Positions 36,601 to 44,421 of a stretch of 63,260 nt of DNA are shown here, in pieces. Location of the stretch: the NCBI GenBank assembly GCA_964614185.1, contig CAZTKJ010000013.1:1-63260 (forward strand). Reading direction: 5' to 3'. The notes beneath the pieces are model-generated. The model saw only the letters and a list, made by a program, of their open reading frames with translations, made no database searches and was not told the DNA's origin. The stretch's first letter is position 1. Each line of letters opens with the position of its first letter. The translations under genes were made by a program, and so were the position numbers. Origin of the DNA: Suilimivivens sp964614185. GTDB taxonomy: Bacteria; Bacillota; Clostridia; Lachnospirales; Lachnospiraceae.

Positions 36601-37845
36601 ATCAGGATTAAAAAAAGCGGCAGCATAGTAATGGGCAACAGTTTCCACTTCCCCATCATCCAGTAAGAAGGCAGCCTTTAAAAGAGCTTCGCCATAACCG
36701 GTAGAACAGGAACGGACAATGGAAGCTTCTTCAGGAAGCAGCTCATAAATTTCTTTAATGGAACGAATTGCTGTTTTTAAAGGACTTCCGTCATTACTGC
36801 TGTAAAAAGAGTAAAGAAGAGAGCCATCCTCTGAAACAAGGGCAATTTTAGTAGTAGTGCTTCCTGCATCAATACCCAGATAACAATTTCCTTTGTAAGA
36901 AGCAAGTTCCTTTGTCTTAATATGATGTCTGGAATGTCTTACCTTAAAGGTCTCATATTCTTCTTTTGAAGCAAAGAGCGGCTCCATACGCTCTACTTCA
37001 AATTCCATCTTAATATCGGAAGCAAGCTTTTCTGTCATTTCCTCCATGGTATAGGAGACATTTTCCTTTGCGTTCAGAGCAGACCCGATAGCAGCAAAAA
37101 GATGGGAATGAGCAGTTTCTATAACATGTTCCTCATCCAGCTTTAAGGTTCTGATAAAAGCAGTCTTTAATTCTGAAAGGAAGTGGAGAGGACCCCCAAG
37201 AAAAGCAACATGTCCGCGAATAGGTTTTCCACAGGCAAGACCGCTGATAGTCTGGTTTACAACAGCCTGAAAAATAGAGGCGGCCAGATCTTCCTTGGTA
37301 GCGCCTTCATTGATCAGCGACTGGATATCTGATTTGGCAAATACGCCGCATCTGGCAGCAATGGTATACAGAGAGTGGTAATCTTTTGCGTATTCGTTTA
37401 AGCCGGAAGCATCTGTCTGCAAAAGCGAAGCCATCTGATCGATGAAAGAACCGGTTCCTCCGGCACAGATTCCGTTCATACGCTGCTCTACATTTCCACC
37501 TTCAAAGTATATGATTTTAGCATCTTCACCACCAAGTTCAATGGCTACATCTGTCTTAGGCGCCAGTTCTTTAAGTGCAGTAGCCACCGCAATGACTTCC
37601 TGCACAAAAGGCACTTTTAGATGGTTAGCTAAAGTAAGACCACCGGAACCTGTGATCATTGGATGAAGAGTAATATTTCCAAGCTTATTGCAGGCATCCT
37701 GCAATAAAGAAGATAAAGTTTCCCTGATATTGGCAAAATGCCGCTTATAATCAGAAAAAAGAATATGATGTGCATCATCCAGAATGGCAATCTTTACCGT
37801 TGTAGAACCGATGTCGATTCCCAAAGTATAATGCTTATGATCCAT
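33610..37845 (-). CDS. Giant acyl-CoA dehydratase activase-like protein (two ASKHA domains plus DUF2229/HgdB-like part)
   Basis: This 1411-residue protein fuses two activase domains of the BcrAD/BadFG (HgdC) type. Domain 1 (about 5-265) has LGIDIGSTTVKI and cysteines 127 (NGICAGG) and 166 (AARCGVF). Domain 2 (about 320-605) has LGIDAGSTTTKIAL and cysteines 446 (NEACSSGCG) and 485 (GTRCTVF). In HgdC-type activases two such cysteines per monomer hold a shared [4Fe-4S] cluster, and ATP hydrolysis drives electrons into a dehydratase. The rest (about 640-1411) resembles DUF2229 and dehydratase-subunit folds. The substrate is unknown. The start at 37845 is chosen because the promoter -10 ends at 37920, which leaves the earlier ATG at 37911 almost at the transcript's 5' end. 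Confidence 0.85.
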   Translation of the reverse strand: MDHKHYTLGIDIGSTTVKIAILDDAHHILFSDYKRHFANIRETLSSLLQDACNKLGNITLHPMITGSGGLTLANHLKVPFVQEVIAVATALKELAPKTDVAIELGGEDAKIIYFEGGNVEQRMNGICAGGTGSFIDQMASLLQTDASGLNEYAKDYHSLYTIAARCGVFAKSDIQSLINEGATKEDLAASIFQAVVNQTISGLACGKPIRGHVAFLGGPLHFLSELKTAFIRTLKLDEEHVIETAHSHLFAAIGSALNAKENVSYTMEEMTEKLASDIKMEFEVERMEPLFASKEEYETFKVRHSRHHIKTKELASYKGNCYLGIDAGSTTTKIALVSEDGSLLYSFYSSNDGSPLKTAIRSIKEIYELLPEEASIVRSCSTGYGEALLKAAFLLDDGEVETVAHYYAAAFFNPDVDCILDIGGQDMKCIKIKNQTVDSVQLNEACSSGCGSFIETFAKSLNYSVEDFAYTALFAEHPIDLGTRCTVFMNSKVKQAQKEGASVSDISAGLAYSVIKNALFKVIKVSSASELGRNIVVQGGTFYNDAVLRSFEKIADCEAIRPDIAGIMGAFGAALIARERYQEGCKTTMLPIEKINALEFETSMAKCKGCTNHCRLTINKFTGGRQYISGNRCERGLGKQKNENGVPNLFDYKLKRVFGYEPLPADETKRGRVGIPRVLNMYENYPFWFTFFTHLGYQVVLSPVSNRKIYELGIESIPSESECYPAKLAHGHVKWLIDQKVDFIFYPALFYERNEFKEANNHYNCPIVTSYSENIKNNVEEIGRGEAVLRNPFMSFRDEKTISDALTKEFTEIPPAEIIEAVRLSWKELENTRRDMQKKGEEVLAYLNETGKRGIVLAGRPYHIDPEIHHGIPELINSYDIAVLTEDSISHLGKPERPLIVSDQWMYHSRLYAAASYVKTVDNLDLIQLNSFGCGLDAVTTDQVNDILSRSDKIYTCLKIDEVNNLGAARIRIRSLLSAIRVREKQHKERIIRSSAINKVEFTTDMRKDYTILCPQMSPIHFDVLQAALEACGYHLEVLANDNKHAVDVGLKYVNNDACYPSLMVVGQIMDALLSGKYDLNKVAIIMTQTGGGCRATNYIGFIRRALEKADMPQIPVISLNMAGIESNSGFRLNFEMLMRAAYGAVFGDIFMRCVYRMRPYELEKGSVEAVHQKWLKRCCDFVSGKHMGFFRFQNMCRKIIADFDAIPLTEEVKPKVGIVGEILVKYAPAANNHLVELLESEGAEAVVPDLLDFLLYCFYNQIYKANHLGTSKKAALLSRFGIDALEFLRQSPRKAFEKSKHFNPPVSIYQTVEYAKPIVSIGNQTGEGWFLTGEMVELIHSGVNNIVCTQPFGCLPNHVVGKGVIKELRKQYPLSNIVAIDYDPGASEVNQLNRIKLMLSTAQKNMKKNF

Positions 37846-37919
37846 GAAATAACCGCCTTTCTTTGCTGCCAGTTTCTTCTTATTTATTATGTTGTCAAAT
37901 GAAACCGACACATTTAGAT

Positions 37920-37948
37920 ATTATACGACACTCATATGCAAAATGCAA
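37920..37948 (-). promoter_or_regulatory. Promoter of the activase-like gene (minus strand)
   Basis: Read on the minus strand: TTGCAT (37948-37943), 17 bases, TATAAT (37925-37920). It would start transcription near 37913. Confidence 0.75.
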
Positions 37949-38010
37949 CGCGTGAAAATAAACATTTTGTTAAGAAAAAATTGGCAAATTCTAAAATTTT
38001 TGTGGCTAAG

Positions 38011-38039
38011 TTTACAATTTGTCAGGCTGATGGTATATT
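38011..38039 (+). promoter_or_regulatory. Promoter of the rhomboid-like/sigma-like operon
   Basis: TTTACA at 38011-38016 and TATATT at 38034-38039 with 17-base spacing, 41 bases before the start codon. It diverges from the minus-strand promoter about 60 bases away. Confidence 0.7.
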
Positions 38040-38080
38040 AATTAAAAGAAACAAAGCATCTGTGTGGAGGAAGTCTTTTT

Positions 38081-38968
38081 ATGAAACCTATGAGCAATTT
38101 TGAAAAAAGATTCGGCAAATATGCCATTAAGAATATATCTCTTGTATTGATCATGTTTTATGGGTGCGGATATCTGATCAGCTGGATCAATCCGGACTTT
38201 TTGCAGTATCTTACCTTAAACCCCCATGCAATTTTATTTAAGGGACAGATTTGGAGAATCGTTACATGGCTGATCATACCGCCGGAAGGATTCAGCTTTT
38301 TTACCATAATCATGTTGTACTTTTACTATTCCATCGGTACTACATTGGAAAATACATGGGGAACCTACCGCTACAATCTTTATCTGTTTCTTGGTATGAT
38401 TTTTACGGCACTGGGTTCCTTTATTATGATGGGATATGTATATTTATTCCAGAGAGAAGTGCTTGATGTATTTGGTTCAGAGTACTATTTTTCCTATATT
38501 TCAACATTATTCAGCACTTATTATGTCAATATGTCCATATTCCTTGCATTTGCTGCTACATTTCCTTATATGCAGGTATTCCTGTTTTTCTTTATCCCCA
38601 TCAGGGTAAAGATTCTCGGTATTCTTTATGGCGCCTTGCTGGTATACGATTTTATAGCGGGATATAGTGACAAATACAGGGCGGCGGCCAACCGCTTTGT
38701 AATAGGAGCATCCCTTCTTAATTTCATTATCTTTTTTCTTACCAGCAGAAGTCTGATCCATATGTCGCCGGGGCAGGTGAAAAGGCGTCAGGAATTTAAA
38801 AGGGAGGTAAAGCAGTCTGCCAGAGTTACAAGGCATAAATGTGTGATCTGTGGCAGGACTGAGGAAACGGATCCGGATTTGGAATTCCGGTTCTGCTCTA
38901 AATGCGAAGGTACTTATGAGTATTGCGAAGATCACCTGTATACTCATGCGCATGTGAAGCATCAATAG
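38081..38968 (+). CDS. Rhomboid-like membrane protein with cytoplasmic zinc-finger-like tail
   Basis: The 295-residue protein has about six membrane segments within residues 18-230. The stretch FKGQIWRIVTWLIIPP resembles the rhomboid/derlin fold between the first two helices. The catalytic GxSG motif of rhomboid proteases is not seen (the matching helix reads NMSIFLAFAATFP), so it is probably a non-protease relative. The hydrophilic tail (about 240-295) holds a Cys/His cluster, CVICG ... FCSKC ... YCEDH, that looks like a small zinc-binding module. GGAGG lies upstream of the ATG. A sigma-like gene follows 12 bases after the stop. Confidence 0.7.
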   Translation: MKPMSNFEKRFGKYAIKNISLVLIMFYGCGYLISWINPDFLQYLTLNPHAILFKGQIWRIVTWLIIPPEGFSFFTIIMLYFYYSIGTTLENTWGTYRYNLYLFLGMIFTALGSFIMMGYVYLFQREVLDVFGSEYYFSYISTLFSTYYVNMSIFLAFAATFPYMQVFLFFFIPIRVKILGILYGALLVYDFIAGYSDKYRAAANRFVIGASLLNFIIFFLTSRSLIHMSPGQVKRRQEFKREVKQSARVTRHKCVICGRTEETDPDLEFRFCSKCEGTYEYCEDHLYTHAHVKHQ

Positions 38969-38980
38969 GAGTGAAATCAG

Positions 38981-39727
38981 ATGGAAGTAAATCAGGAACT
39001 GTTATTTGCAAAGGCCTTAGAAAAGGTAAAAAAGCAGGCTAAGGAACAGGGCAATTTCATAGAAAAGGAGCAGGTGGAGGCAGCATTTTCGGAACTCTCA
39101 CTGTCCAAGCAGCAGTTTGAACTTGTTTATGATTATCTGCAAAAACATAAAATCGGTATTGGCGTGCCTGTAGATTTGGATGAATACCTTTCCAAGGAAG
39201 AAGTGGATTATTTAGAAGAATATAAGAAGGAGTTAGCGCTTCTTGAAACTTTTAGTCAGGGAGAGAAGGAGGCTCTTACCATTTCTGCCATGGCAGGTGA
39301 AGTGGGGGCTCAGGAAAAACTGATTCATATCTATCTGCCTCAGGTAGTGGAAATTGCGAAATTGTATTCGGGACAGGGAGTTTTTCTGGAGGATTTGATA
39401 GGAGAGGGTAATGTTGCCCTGACGTTAGGCGTTACTATGCTGGGATGTCTTGAGCACGCCGCAGAGGCAGAAGGTATGCTGGGTAAGATGATCATGGATG
39501 CCATGGAGGATTATATCCGGGAGAATATGGAGGAAGCAAAGAAGGATAAAAGAGCTCTGGAAAAAGTCAGGAAGGTGGCCAAGGCCGCTAAGGAGCTTTC
39601 AGATGAACTGCACAGAAAGGTGACGGTAACTGAGATTTCCCAGGAAACAGGCCTTTCGGAAAAAGCAATCCTGGATGCAATGCGCTTAAGCGGTTATACC
39701 ATAGGAGAGATTGAAAATCCATTGTAG
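38981..39727 (+). CDS. Sigma-70-like protein without region 4
   Basis: This 248-residue protein resembles part of a primary sigma factor. Residues about 10-62 look like region 1.1 (QGNFIEKEQVEAAFSELSLS ... YDYLQKHKIGI). Residues about 108-150 match regions 2.1-2.2 (HIYLPQVVEIAKLYSGQGVF then LEDLIGEGNVALTLG), the part that grips the core RNA polymerase. The DNA-melting and -10-reading regions 2.3-2.4 are replaced by unrelated acidic helix. Residues about 192-240 look like region 3 (VTEISQETGLSEKAI). Region 4 is missing. It may bind RNA polymerase without recognising promoters. It shares an operon with the rhomboid-like gene and a small unknown gene. Confidence 0.65.
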   Translation: MEVNQELLFAKALEKVKKQAKEQGNFIEKEQVEAAFSELSLSKQQFELVYDYLQKHKIGIGVPVDLDEYLSKEEVDYLEEYKKELALLETFSQGEKEALTISAMAGEVGAQEKLIHIYLPQVVEIAKLYSGQGVFLEDLIGEGNVALTLGVTMLGCLEHAAEAEGMLGKMIMDAMEDYIRENMEEAKKDKRALEKVRKVAKAAKELSDELHRKVTVTEISQETGLSEKAILDAMRLSGYTIGEIENPL

Positions 39728-39743
39728 GATTGGAAGGGAACAG

Positions 39744-40178
39744 ATGAAAGCCGGAGAAGAATTACAGAATAATGATTTTAAGTACGTCATGATGGATATG
39801 GGAAATATATACCTTGGTGCGAAACTCAGCTATGAGGAACTGTTACATGAAGAACTTTCTCCTTTCAAATTAAAAGCCATAATACGTCAGTACATATTAA
39901 AAGAAACAATGGTGGATACTACTTTGGAAAGTCAGTTCTATTATCTGGAAAAGGATATGTTTCTATACGAGATATTCAGCCAGCTGAAAGTTAAAGTGAA
40001 GGTCAATATACAGGTGGAAAAGAAATCTCTGTGTGGGAAAAGCGTTTACAGATATGAGGAACGGATTCTGAAAATTAAGGAATTGGCGGAGATGAATCTG
40101 GCTAAAAAGAAGGCTTTAGGAGTAATCGTTTGCGAAGTTATCGTGTCAAAGCTGGGATTGATGACTTTTAGTTTATAA
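39744..40178 (+). CDS. Hypothetical protein, third gene of the sigma-like operon
   Basis: I do not recognise this 144-residue soluble protein. It mixes helices and strands (VMMDMGNIYLGAKLSYEELL, KVKVKVNIQVEKKSLCGKS) and ends with a hydrophobic stretch (ALGVIVCEVIVSKLGLMTF). No membrane segment or signal peptide is evident. The ATG at 39744 has GGAAGGG 7 bases upstream; the longer frame from 39711 overlaps the sigma-like gene and lacks a ribosome site. The close spacing suggests it acts with the sigma-like protein. Confidence 0.65.
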   Translation: MKAGEELQNNDFKYVMMDMGNIYLGAKLSYEELLHEELSPFKLKAIIRQYILKETMVDTTLESQFYYLEKDMFLYEIFSQLKVKVKVNIQVEKKSLCGKSVYRYEERILKIKELAEMNLAKKKALGVIVCEVIVSKLGLMTFSL

Positions 40179-40193
40179 ATGCGAAAATTTTAC

Positions 40194-40222
40194 TTGCTAA
40201 TTATCAGTATGTTTGATATACT
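40194..40222 (+). promoter_or_regulatory. Promoter in the gap before the M16 peptidase
   Basis: TTGCTA at 40194-40199 and TATACT at 40217-40222 with 17-base spacing. The transcript would begin near 40229 and meet a terminator-like hairpin at 40300. Confidence 0.55.
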
Positions 40223-40228
40223 TTGTAT

Positions 40229-40334
40229 ATGGCATAAGAGAGGTTTTTACAGGGTGTTTTTCATTGATTTTAATATTGGTAAAATTCCCCTTTTACACTG
40301 AGCGAGTACGAACTTTGTTTCGACTCGCTCTTTT
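40229..40334 (+). ncRNA. Candidate small RNA or attenuated leader
   Basis: Between the promoter and a terminator lie about 105 AT-rich bases without a reading frame. They fold into at least two hairpins: GTAAAA/TTTTAC at 40279-40296 and the terminator at 40300-40330. It could be a stand-alone small RNA or a leader that controls the peptidase gene 112 bases further on. I do not recognise a known riboswitch class. Confidence 0.3.
40300..40334 (+). terminator. Rho-independent terminator
   Basis: GAGCGAGT-A-CGAA pairs with TTCG-ACTCGCTC (12 bp, one bulged A) and is followed by TTTT. It lies between two plus-strand genes and downstream of a promoter. Confidence 0.75.
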
Positions 40335-40445
40335 AAAATAATAGGAATTTGCTCTTGTAGCAGCCACAAGAAAGTAATAAAGTGTTTGTTTTTCTGATTT
40401 TGGGACACAATAAACGCAAATAATTTTATGAAAGGAAAGGGTTAG

Positions 40446-43373
40446 ATGGCGTATCAGATGGAAAAATTATCAGCTTATGAGATCTTGGAGAAGAAGAACA
40501 TATCCGATTTAAACTCGGAAGGATATATTTTAAAACACAAAAAAACAGGGGCGCGGGTCACGCTGCTTTTAAATGATGATGAAAATAAAGTATTTTATAT
40601 TGGTTTCCGCACACCTCCTGCAGACAGTACCGGAGTAGCACATATACTGGAACACTCTGTGCTCTGCGGTTCGGAACATTTTCCGGTTAAAGACCCTTTC
40701 ATTGAACTTGCAAAGGGGTCTTTAAATACTTTTTTAAATGCAATGACCTATCCCGATAAGACAGTTTATCCTGTAGCAAGCTGTAATGACAAAGATTTTA
40801 AGAATTTAGTGCATGTATATCTTGATGCAGTATTTTATCCCAATATTTATCGTGAAGATAAGATCTTCAGACAGGAGGGATGGCATTATGAGATGGAAAG
40901 CAGTAAAGATGATCTGACCATTAACGGAGTGGTTTATAATGAAATGAAGGGAGCTTTTTCTTCTCCGGATGATGTGGTGGAAAGAGAAATCATGAATTCC
41001 CTTTATCCTGATACTGCCTATGGCACGGAATCCGGCGGTGATCCGGAAGTGATTCCTATGCTGACATATGAAAACTTTTTGGATTTCCATAAAAAGTATT
41101 ATCATCCCTCTAACAGTTATATCTACCTTTATGGCAATCTTGATCCGGAAGAGTATCTGACTTTTTTGGATGAAGAATATCTGAGCAATTATGAAACACT
41201 TACTATTGACTCTGAAATCAGAAAGCAGCGTCCTTTTGAGACCCCCAAGGAACTGGTACGGGAATATTCCATTATGGAAGACGAGCCTGTTACCGATAAC
41301 ACATATCTGACATATAATATTTCCATGGGAACAAGCCTTGACCCTAAACAATACGTGGCTATGGATGTTCTGGATTATGTACTTTGTTCTGCACCGGGAG
41401 CTCCTGTTAAGCAGGCTTTGATTGATGCTAAAATCGGCAAGGATGTATATAGCAGTTTGGAAAACGGCATTTTACAGCCTTATTTCAGTATTATAGCTAA
41501 AAATGCCAATGCCGGGCAAAAAGAGGAATTTGTGAAAATCATTGAAGAGGAGCTTACGAGGCTTGCAAAAGAGGGACTGGACAAAAAGGCCCTGAAGGCA
41601 GCAGTAAATTATTTTGAATTTAAATACAGAGAAGGAGATTTCGGTTCTTATCCCAAAGGCCTGATGCTGGGACTGCAATCTCTTGACAGTTGGCTCTATG
41701 ATGACAGAATGCCTTTTATGCATATTGAGGCAAATCATACTTATAAGCAGCTTCGGGAATCCATTGAAACAGACTATTTTGAAACATTGATTCGTACCAT
41801 GATACTTGACAATGCTCATAAGACTATTATGACTGTAAAGCCGGTGCCGGGACTTACTACGAAAAAGGATGAAGCCCTTCATCAAAAGCTTCAGTCATAT
41901 AAAAATACACTGAGTACGGAAGAAGTGCTAAAAATCGTAGCAGATACAAAAGAGCTTCATGCTTATCAGGAGCAGCCAAGCTCTAAGGAAGCCCTTGCTA
42001 CCATTCCCCTTCTCACTAAAGAGGACATGAAAAAGGAAGCGACGCCTTTTATCAATGAGGAAAAGAAAATCGGAGATACTACGCTGCTGATGCATGATAT
42101 TTTTACGAATGGAATCGGATATTTTAATTTGGTATTCGACCTTAAGAAAGTGCCGGCAGAACTTTTCCCTTATGTAGGAATTTTAAAAGCTGTTTTAATG
42201 ATGGTAAATACTGAAAACTATAGTTATGGTGAGCTGTTCCATGAAGTGAATATCCATACAGGCGGCATTCGGGTGGGAGTAAATGTCTATGTGAATGCGG
42301 AGAACATGGAAGAGTATAGGGTGGCTTTGGAAGTGAAGGTTAAAACCCTTTATGAAAACAGAGATAAGGCAATGGAGCTGATAAAGGAGATTATTCTTAC
42401 TTCAGATTATGAAGACGAAAAACGGCTCCGGGAAATTATTGAAGAAGCAAAATCCAGAATGCAGGCCTCTATGACCAGCGCGGGCCATACTCTTGCAGCT
42501 ATTCGGGCTATGTCTTATTTCTCTCTTTCTGCGGCAGTATCGGAGCAGATAAACGGTATTCCGCAGTACAGGCTGTTAGAGGAACTTTGTGAAAATTTTG
42601 AAAGCAGGAAAGAAGAATTAAAGAGAAATTTAAAAACTCTTGCAGCATGCATTTTCCGGCCTGAAAATCTCCTGGTAGACTATACGGGAACGAAGGAAGG
42701 AATTGACAAAATAGAAGAACCGATACAAAGATTGGAAAAAGAGCTGTTTAAGGATCCTATAGAAGGAATTCCTTTTACGCCGGTATTCTCTGTTAAAAAT
42801 GAAGGCTTTATGACGGCAGGCCAGGTGCAATATGTATGCAGAGCAGGTAATTTCCTGCAAAAGGGACTGCCCTATACAGGTGCCCTTAAGGTACTTAAGG
42901 TAATGATGGGATATGAATATCTCTGGAACCAGATCAGGGTAAAGGGAGGCGCTTATGGGTGCATGAGCAGCTTTTACAAAAATGGAGACGCCTACTTTGT
43001 TTCCTATCGTGATCCTAACCTGGAAAAAACAGTGGAGGTCTACAAACAGGCTGCTGAATATATTAAGAATTACGATGCAGATGAGCGTACCATTACACAA
43101 TTTATTATCGGAGCAATCAGTGAGCTGGATATACCCATGACTCCCCAGACAAAAGGAAGTTATTCCCTTGGCGGTTATATGACACATATGTCTATGGAGA
43201 GAATGCAGAAAGAAAGAGATGAACTGCTGGGCATTACAGCAGAAACACTAAAGGGTCTGTATCGCTATGTAGAGGCATTTATGGAAGAAGACTGTCTGTG
43301 CGTAGTGGGTAATGGAGATAAGATCAAAGAAAATAGAGGAATGTTTAAAAAAGTAGAACAATTATTTCACTGA
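40446..43373 (+). CDS. M16C zinc peptidase (presequence protease/falcilysin type)
   Basis: The 975-residue protein has the inverted zinc motif HILEH in GVAHILEHSVLCGSEHFP (about residues 59-63) and the distal ligand region VVYNEMKGAF about 80 residues further on, as in M16C peptidases. The length and two-half structure match the Cym1/PreP/falcilysin group. These enclose and degrade short unfolded peptides. No signal peptide is seen, so it likely acts in the cytoplasm on peptide fragments. GAAAGGAAAGG precedes the ATG. Confidence 0.93.
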   Translation: MAYQMEKLSAYEILEKKNISDLNSEGYILKHKKTGARVTLLLNDDENKVFYIGFRTPPADSTGVAHILEHSVLCGSEHFPVKDPFIELAKGSLNTFLNAMTYPDKTVYPVASCNDKDFKNLVHVYLDAVFYPNIYREDKIFRQEGWHYEMESSKDDLTINGVVYNEMKGAFSSPDDVVEREIMNSLYPDTAYGTESGGDPEVIPMLTYENFLDFHKKYYHPSNSYIYLYGNLDPEEYLTFLDEEYLSNYETLTIDSEIRKQRPFETPKELVREYSIMEDEPVTDNTYLTYNISMGTSLDPKQYVAMDVLDYVLCSAPGAPVKQALIDAKIGKDVYSSLENGILQPYFSIIAKNANAGQKEEFVKIIEEELTRLAKEGLDKKALKAAVNYFEFKYREGDFGSYPKGLMLGLQSLDSWLYDDRMPFMHIEANHTYKQLRESIETDYFETLIRTMILDNAHKTIMTVKPVPGLTTKKDEALHQKLQSYKNTLSTEEVLKIVADTKELHAYQEQPSSKEALATIPLLTKEDMKKEATPFINEEKKIGDTTLLMHDIFTNGIGYFNLVFDLKKVPAELFPYVGILKAVLMMVNTENYSYGELFHEVNIHTGGIRVGVNVYVNAENMEEYRVALEVKVKTLYENRDKAMELIKEIILTSDYEDEKRLREIIEEAKSRMQASMTSAGHTLAAIRAMSYFSLSAAVSEQINGIPQYRLLEELCENFESRKEELKRNLKTLAACIFRPENLLVDYTGTKEGIDKIEEPIQRLEKELFKDPIEGIPFTPVFSVKNEGFMTAGQVQYVCRAGNFLQKGLPYTGALKVLKVMMGYEYLWNQIRVKGGAYGCMSSFYKNGDAYFVSYRDPNLEKTVEVYKQAAEYIKNYDADERTITQFIIGAISELDIPMTPQTKGSYSLGGYMTHMSMERMQKERDELLGITAETLKGLYRYVEAFMEEDCLCVVGNGDKIKENRGMFKKVEQLFH

Positions 43374-43443
43374 TCACCCATAAATACAGCAGTATGAAAC
43401 GTATCCTCATCAGAAAACAAAAGAAGACCGGGGAGGAAAAGTT

Positions 43444-44421
43444 ATGAAAAGAAAAAATCGAATAGTCAGAATGGGTTCCATTCTGCTGTGTATACTTTTG
43501 CTGACAGGATGCGGAGGCTCTGGTAAATCCATGCCCACGGAAGCCGCTGCAGACACCATGGCATACGAAACAGATAATCTTTATATGAGCGAAGCTGCTC
43601 TTTTGGAAGAACCGGCGCAGGAAGCCGGCGGTTCTTCAGAAGTGTCCGTAAAAAATGAAACAAGAAAGCTTATAAGAAATGTAGGCCTTAATGTGGAGAC
43701 CGAAGAGTTTGATGTATTGATGCAGAATGTGGTGCAGAAAACAGAAGACTTTGGGGGCTATGTGGAAAACAGCAATATTTATAATGGCAGCTATTATAAC
43801 GGTGACCGCAGAAGAAGTGCAGATTTAGTCCTTCGTATTCCGGCAGAGCGCCTGGATGAATTTTTGTCGTTAGTAGCGGAGATTTCCAACGTCATCAGCA
43901 AAAACGAAAATGTTACGGATGTGACTCTTCAGTATGTGGATATGAAAAGTCATAAAGAAGCGCTGGAAACGGAAAAAGAGCGGCTTTTGGAACTGCTTTC
44001 CCAGGCAGAAAGCGTAGAAGATATTATTACCATAGAGAGCAGGCTTTCAGATGTACGTTACCAGATTGAAAGTATGGAATCCCAGCTTAGGACCATGGAT
44101 AATCAGGTATCTTACAGTACTGTATCTCTCTACATAAATGAAGTAAGAAAGCTGACGCCCGTACAGGAACAGACTACATGGGAAAGAATCAGAACCGGTT
44201 TTGCCGAGAGTTTGTACCGGGTAAGCAAGGGAATCAAAAACTTCTTTATCGTACTGATCATAAAGATTCCTTATCTGGTGGTATGGGCCGTTATCATCAC
44301 CATAATAGTGGTGGTGATCAAACGGATCAAAAAAGCCAGAGCCAAAAAAAAATCGGCAAAGCAGGAGAAGAAAAGTGCTGATGATCAGCAGGAAGAATCC
44401 GAAGATAGAGGAAAACAATGA
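43444..44421 (+). CDS. DUF4349 lipoprotein
   Basis: The 325-residue protein has a lipoprotein signal ending LLLTGCGGSG (Cys about 23). An acidic linker follows, then the DUF4349 domain (KLIRNVGLNVETEEFDVLMQ, then VLRIPAERLDEFL) with a coiled coil at about 175-215. A membrane helix lies near residues 270-295, and a Lys-rich, acidic cytoplasmic tail ends the protein. This domain order is typical of DUF4349 proteins in Gram-positive bacteria; the role is not established. GGGGAGG lies upstream of the ATG. Its stop overlaps the era start (ATGA), so translation is coupled. Confidence 0.85.
   Translation: MKRKNRIVRMGSILLCILLLTGCGGSGKSMPTEAAADTMAYETDNLYMSEAALLEEPAQEAGGSSEVSVKNETRKLIRNVGLNVETEEFDVLMQNVVQKTEDFGGYVENSNIYNGSYYNGDRRRSADLVLRIPAERLDEFLSLVAEISNVISKNENVTDVTLQYVDMKSHKEALETEKERLLELLSQAESVEDIITIESRLSDVRYQIESMESQLRTMDNQVSYSTVSLYINEVRKLTPVQEQTTWERIRTGFAESLYRVSKGIKNFFIVLIIKIPYLVVWAVIITIIVVVIKRIKKARAKKKSAKQEKKSADDQQEESEDRGKQ

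Noticed and set aside
37846..37911. Longer start of the giant activase-like protein at 37911
   Set aside because: The promoter -10 box ends at 37920, so the transcript would start at or next to that codon; ATG 37845 has a ribosome site and homology begins there.
40229..40334. Known riboswitch or 6S RNA
   Set aside because: Too short and AT-rich; no recognised conserved core could be found by eye.
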